Shown here: one piece after another, positions 1-5,229 of the stretch
How positions within the stretch are numbered: position 1 is the stretch's first letter
Layout of the letters: each line of letters starts with the position of its first letter
Source: an uncultured Flavobacteriaceae bacterium
Lineage (GTDB): Bacteria > Bacteroidota > Bacteroidia > Flavobacteriales > Flavobacteriaceae
Direction of reading: 5' to 3'
Length of the DNA stretch: 5,229 nucleotides
Assembly (NCBI GenBank): GCA_947311745.1
Contig: CAMZLT010000039.1
Coordinates: 1-5,229, forward strand
Position numbers and translations under genes: made by a program
The notes under the pieces: model-generated
Database searches by the model: none
What the model was told of the DNA's origin: nothing
Seen by the model: the letters and a program-made list of their open reading frames with translations, nothing else

Positions 1-2
1 CA

Positions 3-95
3 GTAGGTAGAGGATATAGAACTTTTGAAAATTTTAGAAGTGCAATACTATTCTTTCACGGCGATTTAAATCTTTACCCACTAAATTCGCAGTAG
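3..95 (+). CDS. C-terminal end of a probable ISL3-like transposase (5' cut by window edge)
   Basis: Reading from base 3, 30 codons stay open to a TAG at 93-95; the gene begins outside the window. The visible tail contains GRGYRTFENFRSAILFF. This resembles the C-terminal pattern of DDE transposases of the ISL3 family, which often end with a stretch of the type 'ARGFRNFENYRLRVL'. No catalytic DDE residues are in view, so activity cannot be judged. The stop codon lies 5 bases before an 8-base T run, which fits an element whose gene ends within or next to its terminal inverted repeat. Only 30 residues support the call; another basic DNA-binding protein is possible. If it is a transposase, the left edge of the window lies inside an insertion sequence. 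Confidence 0.55.
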   Translation, partial: VGRGYRTFENFRSAILFFHGDLNLYPLNSQ

Positions 96-100
96 AACCC

Positions 101-108
101 TTTTTTTT
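101..108. repeat. T8 homopolymer, possible IS target-site duplication
   Basis: Eight consecutive T residues directly follow GAACCC (95-100), just after the transposase-like stop codon. ISL3-family elements typically make 8-bp, AT-rich target duplications, so this run could be one copy. That is inference: the other copy would lie outside the window. It may equally be an ordinary AT-rich tract. Confidence 0.25.
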
Positions 109-133
109 AAAAAACGTCAAATCGATAAAAAAC

Positions 134-160
134 ACTCTTAAAAACGTCAGTTTTAAGAGT
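134..160. terminator. Perfect 10-bp inverted repeat, possible bidirectional terminator
   Basis: ACTCTTAAAA (134-143) and TTTTAAGAGT (151-160) are exact reverse complements around a 7-base spacer. An extra C145-G150 pair is possible with one bulged A. Read on the minus strand, the hairpin is followed by G and then six T (complement of 127-132), the normal layout of an intrinsic terminator. On the plus strand the nearest T run is 13 bases further on (174-179), so termination in that direction would be weaker. No minus-strand gene is visible on the right that needs it; on the plus strand it would end transcription coming from the transposase-like gene. The stem is AT-rich and therefore of modest stability. 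Confidence 0.4.
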
Positions 161-294
161 AGCTAAATCTTACTTTTTTAAAAGAACTTTTAGCGTTGTT
201 TTTTGTTTTCTGTTAGTGAATAACAAAACAAAATATTTACGTATATTTATATTCTTAAAATACAGAATTAAACTTTTGTAATAAAAATCAAACC

Positions 295-2070
295 ATGAAA
301 AATCACAAATCATTATTTTTTGTTTTTTTTATCTACAATTTTTTGTTTTCGCAAAATATTGCCTTAAAAGATCAATTTGTAGGCAAAATTGATTTTACCA
401 TGTTTGGTAACACCTTAAATATCGTTGAAAATGAAAGCGGAACAAGTTGTGAAATTTTAACAAGCTCTACTGCAAATCTTAATTTAGACACCAATAGCCA
501 AATCTTAGCTGCATATTTATATTGGGCAGGTTCAGGAATAGGTGATACGGAAATAAAACTTAACAACACAACAATTATAGCAGAAAGCACTTTTTTAAAT
601 AGTTATTTTTCATATAATTTTTTTAGCTGTTTTGCTAATGTTACTTCGCAAATACAAAATACAGGTAATGGCAATTATACGGTTTCCGAATTAGACTTAA
701 CCAATGTAATTGCAACATATTGCCCTAACGGAATTAATTTTGGCGGTTGGGCAATTGTAATAATTTACAAAAAAGACACCTTACCTTACAGCCAAATTAA
801 TGTTTACGATGGCTTAGAATCGGTTAGTGGTATTAACCCTGAATTAACTATTCAAGTTAGCGATTTATATGTAGCAGACAACAACAATGCAAAAATTGGT
901 TTTTTAGCTTGGGAAGGCGATAGTGCACTTGCCGTTAACGAAACATTAACTGTAAATAATATACCTGTTTCTAACGCCATAAATCCGATAAATAATGCTT
1001 TTAACAGTACTAATTCGTTTACTGGTCAAACAGATTTATACAATATGGACTTGGATTTTTACGATGTATCTAACAATGTAAATATTGGCGACACTTTCGT
1101 GGAAGTAAAGCTAACTTCAGGACAAGATTTAGTAATGATTAACACCGTTGTTACCAAACTAAACACCATTTTACCAGACGCTACGGCTCTTTTAAATAAT
1201 ACTACGGTCTTATCTTGCGATAACCGAACTTTACAAGTAAATTTTGAAATACACAATTACGATAGCACTAGTGTTTTACCTGCAAATACACCTATTTCCA
1301 TTTATGCAGATTCTGTTTTAATAGGAATTTATTACACACAAAACGATATTCCGATTAATGATTATGAAACTTTTGATATTGAAATAACTATTCCAAATAA
1401 TATTCCCAATACTTTTGAATTACAAATTTCTGCCGATGATATTGGAACAGGAATCGGTATTGTTTCCGAATTAGACGAAACAAACAACCAAACATCACAA
1501 ACAGTAAACCTAAAATATTTTGAAAACGATTTTAATTTAAACAATCTTACTTCCTGTAATACAGGTAATTTTATAGGCGTTTTTAATTTAAACGATGTTT
1601 TAGAACAAATAGACCTTACTTTATACGATGAGATTTCTTTTTTTAATTCCGAAACAGATGCCAATGCAAATCAAAATGCAATTGCAAACACTACAGAATA
1701 CCAAAATCAGCATAATTTAGAAACGATATATACCAAAATTCAAGATATAAATTCTGGTTGTTACACCATTACATCATTTACATTAGAAGTTGAAAATTGC
1801 TTACCAAGAATTCCTAATGGATTTTCACCAAATAATGATGGTATAAACGACACTTTTTACATCCAAAATTTACAAAATGTATTTCCTAATTTTGAAATAT
1901 ACTACTACAATCGCTACGGAAATTTAGTACATAAAGGGAATAATGATTCCTACCAATGGAATGGTACATACAACAATAAACCAGCTCCTTCAGGAACGTA
2001 TTTTTATGTTTTATACCTAAAAGACGAGCAAAACATCACATATAAAGGTTGGATATATCTTAATCGATAA
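295..2070 (+). CDS. Secreted multidomain protein with T9SS type-B (gliding motility-associated) C-terminal sorting domain
   Basis: This 591-residue protein is probably exported by the Sec system and then moved across the outer membrane by the type IX secretion system. Residues 1-20 form a signal peptide (basic MKNHK, hydrophobic core, ending LFSQ). Residues about 30-290 are a beta-rich module with the hallmarks AAYLYWAGSG, GGWAIVIIYKK, INVYDGLESV and FLAWEGD, a layout seen in bacterial surface proteins but of unknown function to me. Residues about 294-406 resemble a CARDB/Ig-like fold, ending SELDETNNQTSQTVNL. Residues about 408-500 are a small module common in flavobacterial CHU_C proteins, with C421 and C489 as a possible disulfide. 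Residues about 504-591 are the sorting domain: PNGFSPNNDGINDTF, YNRYGNLVHKG, WNG, PSGTYFYVLYL, and final GWIYLNR. There are no catalytic motifs, so adhesion or a structural surface role is a guess. The ATG at 295 is chosen because it gives the signal peptide. The gene appears complete and monocistronic. Confidence 0.9.
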   Translation: MKNHKSLFFVFFIYNFLFSQNIALKDQFVGKIDFTMFGNTLNIVENESGTSCEILTSSTANLNLDTNSQILAAYLYWAGSGIGDTEIKLNNTTIIAESTFLNSYFSYNFFSCFANVTSQIQNTGNGNYTVSELDLTNVIATYCPNGINFGGWAIVIIYKKDTLPYSQINVYDGLESVSGINPELTIQVSDLYVADNNNAKIGFLAWEGDSALAVNETLTVNNIPVSNAINPINNAFNSTNSFTGQTDLYNMDLDFYDVSNNVNIGDTFVEVKLTSGQDLVMINTVVTKLNTILPDATALLNNTTVLSCDNRTLQVNFEIHNYDSTSVLPANTPISIYADSVLIGIYYTQNDIPINDYETFDIEITIPNNIPNTFELQISADDIGTGIGIVSELDETNNQTSQTVNLKYFENDFNLNNLTSCNTGNFIGVFNLNDVLEQIDLTLYDEISFFNSETDANANQNAIANTTEYQNQHNLETIYTKIQDINSGCYTITSFTLEVENCLPRIPNGFSPNNDGINDTFYIQNLQNVFPNFEIYYYNRYGNLVHKGNNDSYQWNGTYNNKPAPSGTYFYVLYLKDEQNITYKGWIYLNR

Positions 2071-2092
2071 ATAAATATTTTTCTTTTTTTAA

Positions 2093-2115
2093 AAAAATAG
2101 ATAATTCCTATTTTT
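2093..2115 (+). terminator. Weak AT-rich hairpin after the secreted-protein gene
   Basis: AAAAATAG (2093-2100) and CTATTTTT (2108-2115) are perfect reverse complements separated by 7 bases, starting 23 bases after the stop codon. The right arm supplies a T5 run. The stem has only one G-C pair, so it is a weak intrinsic terminator candidate. A T7-A7 block (2084-2097) immediately upstream overlaps its left arm and could form an alternative stem. Confidence 0.4.
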
Positions 2116-2132
2116 CAGTTATACAATAAGTT

Positions 2133-2140
2133 TATCTTTG
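2133..2140 (+). promoter_or_regulatory. Bacteroidota -7 promoter element of leuS
   Basis: TATCTTTG is an exact match to the TAnnTTTG -7 element recognised by the primary sigma factor of Bacteroidota. It lies 54 bases before the leuS start codon, giving an expected leader of roughly 45 bases. No clear TTG -33 element is present about 19 bases upstream; that position holds a T-rich stretch (2111-2115) that also forms the right arm of the preceding hairpin. Confidence 0.65.
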
Positions 2141-2184
2141 CAGTTCAATAATAAGCAAGTTGTATTTTAACAACATTACAAAAT

Positions 2185-2188
2185 AAGG
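2185..2188 (+). promoter_or_regulatory. Weak Shine-Dalgarno-like AAGG before leuS
   Basis: AAGG sits 6 bases before the ATG at 2195. It is a short purine match only. Bacteroidota often initiate without strong Shine-Dalgarno pairing, so its contribution is uncertain, but its spacing supports the chosen leuS start. Confidence 0.3.
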
Positions 2189-2194
2189 CGACAA

Positions 2195-5014
2195 ATGAAA
2201 TATTTTCATAACGAAATAGAGAAAAAATGGCAAAAATTTTGGGCAGAAAACCAAACTTTTAAAGCAGAAAATAACAGCGATAAACCAAAATATTATGTAC
2301 TAGATATGTTTCCTTATCCAAGTGGTGCTGGTTTACATGTTGGTCATCCATTAGGATACATTGCAAGTGATATTTACGCTCGTTACAAACGCCATAAAGG
2401 TTTTAATGTGTTGCATCCACAAGGTTACGACAGCTTTGGATTACCAGCCGAACAATACGCTATACAAACTGGGCAGCATCCTGCAAAAACAACCGAAGCG
2501 AACATAAAAACCTATCGCAAACAACTAGATAGAATTGGCTTTTCATTTGATTGGTCACGTGAATTACGCACTTCAAATCCTGATTTTTATAAATATACAC
2601 AGTGGATTTTTACCGAATTGTTTAATTCGTATTATTGTAATATAGACGATAAAGCTCTTCCGATAACGGAATTAATCGAGGAATTAGAAAAAAATGGAAA
2701 TGCAAAAGTAAATTCTCCTTGCGATAATAAAACACCGCAAATAACAGCAAAAGATTGGCATAATTTTTCCGAAAAAGAAAAACAAGCCTTTTTATTAAAT
2801 TACAGACTTACTTTTTTAAGCGATACAACCGTAAATTGGTGTGCAGAATTAGGAACAGTACTAGCAAATGATGAAATTGTAAATGGTGTTTCCGAACGTG
2901 GCGGCTTTCCTGTAGTACAGAAAAAAATGAAACAATGGTCTATGCGAATCACTGCTTATGCACAACGTTTATTAGACGATTTACAAGATATAGATTGGCC
3001 ACAACCAATAAAAGATATCCAAACAAATTGGATTGGACGTAGCGAAGGAGCAATGGTTTCTTTTAAAATTAAAAACACCAAAAATTCTTTTAAGGTTTTT
3101 ACAACACGTCCTGATACCATTTTTGGCGTTTCGTTTATGACACTTGCTCCAGAACACGAATTAGTTGAAAAAATCACCACTCCAGAACAAAAAGATGCCG
3201 TAAACACCTATGTAAAAGCAACCGCAAAACGTACCGAACGAGAACGAATGAGCGATGTAAAAACCGTTTCTGGCTGCTTTACTGGTGCCTATGCAGAACA
3301 TCCGTTTACCAAAGAACCAATCCCTATTTATATTGGCGATTACGTACTTGCTAGTTACGGAACAGGAGCAGTTATGGCTGTGCCTTGTGGCGACCAAAGA
3401 GATTACGATTTTGCAAAACATTTTGATTTGCCAATCCCTAATATTTTTAAAGATGTCGATATTTCGGAAAGTGCTTTTGAGGATAAAGGAAATACTATTA
3501 TTGATAATTCCGATTTTTTAACAGGTTTACCGTATAAAAAAGCCTTCAAAACCATTATTTACGAAATGGAAAAACAGCATATTGGCTATAAAAAAATAAA
3601 TTATCGACTACGAGATGCCGTTTTTTCTCGTCAGCGTTATTGGGGAGAACCAATTCCTGTTTTTTATAAAGATGGAATGCCACAAATAATAGCAAAAGAA
3701 AATCTACCATTAATATTACCTGAAGTAGAAAAATATCTACCAACCGAAGATGGAAAACCTCCGTTAGGAAATGCTACAAATTGGGCTTGGGATACAATTA
3801 AAAATAAAGTAGTTGCTAATGAGTTAATTGATAACACAACTGTTTTTCCTTTAGAATTAAATACTATGCCTGGTTGGGCAGGAAGCTCTTGGTATTTTAA
3901 TCGATATATGGATGCACATAATTCTACTGACTTTGCAGGAAAAGAAGCATTAGATTATTGGCAAGATGTAGATTTATATATTGGAGGTTCGGAACACGGA
4001 ACAGGACATTTATTATATTCTCGTTTTTGGCAAAAATTTCTATTTGACAGAGGTTATGTTTCTAAAAAAGAATATGCAAAAAAATTAATTAATCAAGGAA
4101 TGATTCTTGGCGAAAGTGCCTTTGTTTATAGAGATTTAGAAACAAATAAATTTTTATCAAAAGGTTTGATTAAAGACAAAAAAGTACAAGCAATTCACGC
4201 AGATGTTAGCTTTGTAAATATAGCAAACGAATTAGATATTGAAGCCTTTAAAAATTGGCGAAACGATTTTAAAAATGCCGAATTTATTTTGGAAAACGAT
4301 AAATATATCGTTGGTAGAGAAGTAGAAAAAATGTCTAAATCTAAATACAACGTAGTAAATCCTGATGATATTTGCGAACAATACGGAGCAGATGCATTGC
4401 GATTATTCGAAATGTTTTTAGGCCCTTTAGAACAATCCAAACCTTGGAAAACCGCAGGAATTTCAGGTGTGTATAGCTTTTTAAAGAAACTTTGGAAATT
4501 ATACCAAATAGACGAAAACGGAAAAGCAACTATTTCAAACAACGAACCTAGTAAAGAATCCTTAAAAACACTGCATAAAACCATAAAGAAAGTTGATGCA
4601 GATATTACTAATTTTTCTTTTAACACTTCGGTTAGTAGTTTTATGATTGCTGTAAACGAACTGACACAACAAAAATGTAATGACCGTGCTGTTTTAGAAC
4701 CTTTATTGGTGCTGATTTCACCGTATGCTCCGCATATTGCAGAGGAACTTTGGTCAAAACTTGGTCATACAGAATCCATAGCAACAGCTCCATATCCTGT
4801 TTTTGAAGCAAAATATTTGGTAGAAAGCACTAAAACATATCCTATTTCCTTTAACGGAAAAATGCGTTTTACATTAGATTTATCTCTAGACCTAAACAAA
4901 GAGGAAATTGAAAAAATAGTTATGACAGACGAACGAACTCAAAAACAATTAGCTGGCAGAGAACCAAAAAAAGTAATTGTTGTTCCTGGAAAAATTGTAA
5001 ATATTGTAGGATAA
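2195..5014 (+). CDS. leuS: Leucyl-tRNA synthetase (class I aminoacyl-tRNA synthetase)
   Basis: This cytoplasmic enzyme charges tRNA-Leu with leucine using ATP and edits mischarged tRNA. The 939-residue product is complete. The HIGH signature is HVGH (48-51) within MFPYPSGAGLHVGHPLGY; KMSKS is at 712-716. The CP1 editing domain (about 280-460) carries TTRPDT (303-308) and YGTGAVMAVP (388-397), with the conserved editing aspartate at D403 (D345 by E. coli numbering, from memory). Catalytic-core landmarks follow: RYWGEPIP (481-488), WAGSSWYFNRYMD (561-573) and YIGGSEHGTGHLLY (596-609). The anticodon-binding helical domain covers about 745-875 and the small C-terminal domain about 880-939. The protein is longer than the E. 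coli enzyme (860), mainly through an insert around 150-205 before NWC and a leucine-specific insert around 640-705 before KMSKS, both as in other Bacteroidota. The zinc-binding cysteines near 215-245 are mostly absent. The start is fixed by conserved KYFHNEIEKKWQKFW. Confidence 0.98.
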   Translation: MKYFHNEIEKKWQKFWAENQTFKAENNSDKPKYYVLDMFPYPSGAGLHVGHPLGYIASDIYARYKRHKGFNVLHPQGYDSFGLPAEQYAIQTGQHPAKTTEANIKTYRKQLDRIGFSFDWSRELRTSNPDFYKYTQWIFTELFNSYYCNIDDKALPITELIEELEKNGNAKVNSPCDNKTPQITAKDWHNFSEKEKQAFLLNYRLTFLSDTTVNWCAELGTVLANDEIVNGVSERGGFPVVQKKMKQWSMRITAYAQRLLDDLQDIDWPQPIKDIQTNWIGRSEGAMVSFKIKNTKNSFKVFTTRPDTIFGVSFMTLAPEHELVEKITTPEQKDAVNTYVKATAKRTERERMSDVKTVSGCFTGAYAEHPFTKEPIPIYIGDYVLASYGTGAVMAVPCGDQRDYDFAKHFDLPIPNIFKDVDISESAFEDKGNTIIDNSDFLTGLPYKKAFKTIIYEMEKQHIGYKKINYRLRDAVFSRQRYWGEPIPVFYKDGMPQIIAKENLPLILPEVEKYLPTEDGKPPLGNATNWAWDTIKNKVVANELIDNTTVFPLELNTMPGWAGSSWYFNRYMDAHNSTDFAGKEALDYWQDVDLYIGGSEHGTGHLLYSRFWQKFLFDRGYVSKKEYAKKLINQGMILGESAFVYRDLETNKFLSKGLIKDKKVQAIHADVSFVNIANELDIEAFKNWRNDFKNAEFILENDKYIVGREVEKMSKSKYNVVNPDDICEQYGADALRLFEMFLGPLEQSKPWKTAGISGVYSFLKKLWKLYQIDENGKATISNNEPSKESLKTLHKTIKKVDADITNFSFNTSVSSFMIAVNELTQQKCNDRAVLEPLLVLISPYAPHIAEELWSKLGHTESIATAPYPVFEAKYLVESTKTYPISFNGKMRFTLDLSLDLNKEEIEKIVMTDERTQKQLAGREPKKVIVVPGKIVNIVG

Positions 5015-5033
5015 AGTATTGGCTTAATATTTG
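5004..5033 (+). promoter_or_regulatory. Candidate promoter for the downstream kinase-like gene
   Basis: TTG (5004-5006) is followed, after 19 bases, by AATATTTG (5026-5033), which matches the Bacteroidota TAnnTTTG -7 element except at its first base. The -33 part overlaps the last codons of leuS. If used, the transcript leader would contain the 5063-5091 hairpin. In an AT-rich genome such a match can arise by chance. Confidence 0.3.
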
Positions 5034-5062
5034 CGATACTTCCGACTTAATAACTAGCTAAA

Positions 5063-5091
5063 ACGCTCTTGAAAAATATTTTTTAGAGCGT
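5063..5091. terminator. Hairpin between leuS and the next gene, probable leuS terminator
   Basis: ACGCTCT (5063-5069) and AGAGCGT (5085-5091) are perfect reverse complements. The interior can continue pairing after one T-T mismatch through a G-T wobble and four A-T pairs, leaving a 3-base loop. It begins 49 bases after the leuS stop and ends 18 bases before the next start codon. A T6 run lies inside the 3' arm rather than after it, so it is not a textbook intrinsic terminator. It could instead act as a leader structure of the next gene. Confidence 0.45.
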
Positions 5092-5109
5092 AACGAAAAT
5101 TAATTATAT

Positions 5110-5229
5110 ATGAAGTTACATAAGTTATCTTTACGGATGCGTATTTTTTTATCAATGTTGGTATTGGTACTTATAGCTTCTATTTTTATTATCGGATTAG
5201 CTATTTATCAATATAAAGAACAAGGTAAC
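5110..5229 (+). CDS. N-terminus of a probable membrane sensor histidine kinase (3' cut by window edge)
   Basis: Forty codons are visible from the ATG at 5110 to the window end, with no stop. The protein starts with a short basic segment (MKLHKLSLRMR), then one strongly hydrophobic span at about residues 12-33 (IFLSMLVLVLIASIFIIGLA), then IYQYKEQGN. A single N-terminal transmembrane helix after a basic cytoplasmic end, with SLRMRIFLSM and YQYKEQ, resembles the start of flavobacterial two-component sensor histidine kinases. The HAMP, dimerisation and ATPase domains would lie beyond the edge, so the function is inferred from the N-terminus only. An alternative start is the ATG at residue 10 (5137), but the first one preserves the basic flank. 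No clear ribosome binding site is seen. Other inner-membrane proteins remain possible. Confidence 0.6.
   Translation, partial: MKLHKLSLRMRIFLSMLVLVLIASIFIIGLAIYQYKEQGN

Noticed and set aside
191..198. TAGCGTTG as a -7 promoter element for the secreted-protein gene
   Set aside because: It has one mismatch to TAnnTTTG, no TTG at the right distance upstream, and would give a leader of nearly 90 bases. AACTTTTG at 271-278 is another one-mismatch candidate but also lacks a -33 element. Neither is strong enough to list.
372..590. Minus-strand open frame inside the secreted-protein gene
   Set aside because: It overlaps the well-supported gene's N-terminal coding region and shows no family features or promoter.
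2084..2097. T7-A7 block as a stand-alone palindrome
   Set aside because: Without a loop it cannot form a normal hairpin by itself, and such blocks are common in AT-rich gaps; the adjacent 2093-2115 stem is the better structure.
4195..4626. 143-codon open frame on the minus strand inside leuS
   Set aside because: It lies wholly within the unambiguous leuS coding region on the opposite strand, has no recognisable domain, and is explained as a shadow of AT-rich coding sequence.
5125..5132. TATCTTTA-like promoter element inside the last gene
   Set aside because: It resembles the leuS -7 element but has the final G replaced, lies within the first codons of the kinase-like gene, and would leave almost no leader for the internal ATG at 5137.
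1..5229. A new defence, mobile or biosynthetic system
   Set aside because: Only a transposase tail, one secreted protein, leuS and the start of a kinase-like gene are visible. They show no linkage, coupling or shared motifs that would indicate a system.

Overview
The window looks like chromosomal DNA from a marine-type or related Flavobacteriaceae member (phylum Bacteroidota). The evidence is the very AT-rich composition, a type IX secretion (T9SS) type-B sorting domain, a Bacteroidota-style long leucyl-tRNA synthetase, a TAnnTTTG-type promoter element (TATCTTTG) upstream of leuS, and mostly weak Shine-Dalgarno sequences. All genes seen are on the + strand.

Layout. Bases 3-95 encode the last 30 residues of a protein that resembles the C-terminus of an ISL3-like transposase; it is cut by the left edge. 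A roughly 200-base AT-rich gap follows (96-294), with an 8-base T run and a perfect 10-bp inverted repeat (134-160). Bases 295-2070 encode a 591-residue secreted protein: signal peptide, a beta-rich N-terminal module, a CARDB-like Ig-fold domain, a second small module, and a C-terminal gliding-motility-associated (CHU_C / T9SS type B) sorting domain. A 124-base gap holds a weak hairpin and the best promoter in the window. Bases 2195-5014 encode a complete leucyl-tRNA synthetase (leuS, 939 residues) with intact HIGH and KMSKS signatures. After a 95-base gap with another hairpin (5063-5091), a gene starts at 5110 and runs off the right edge; its 40 visible residues look like the N-terminal membrane segment of a sensor histidine kinase.

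The genes do not form an obvious functional unit. LeuS is housekeeping, the T9SS cargo protein is accessory, and the last gene is probably a signalling protein. Each is separated from the next by a gap with a hairpin and/or promoter-like sequence, so I read them as separate transcription units. I found no evidence of a novel multi-gene system, CRISPR array, tRNA or rRNA. The points most worth a second look are the possible IS right end at about base 100, the two look-alike intergenic hairpins, and the domain architecture of the secreted protein.
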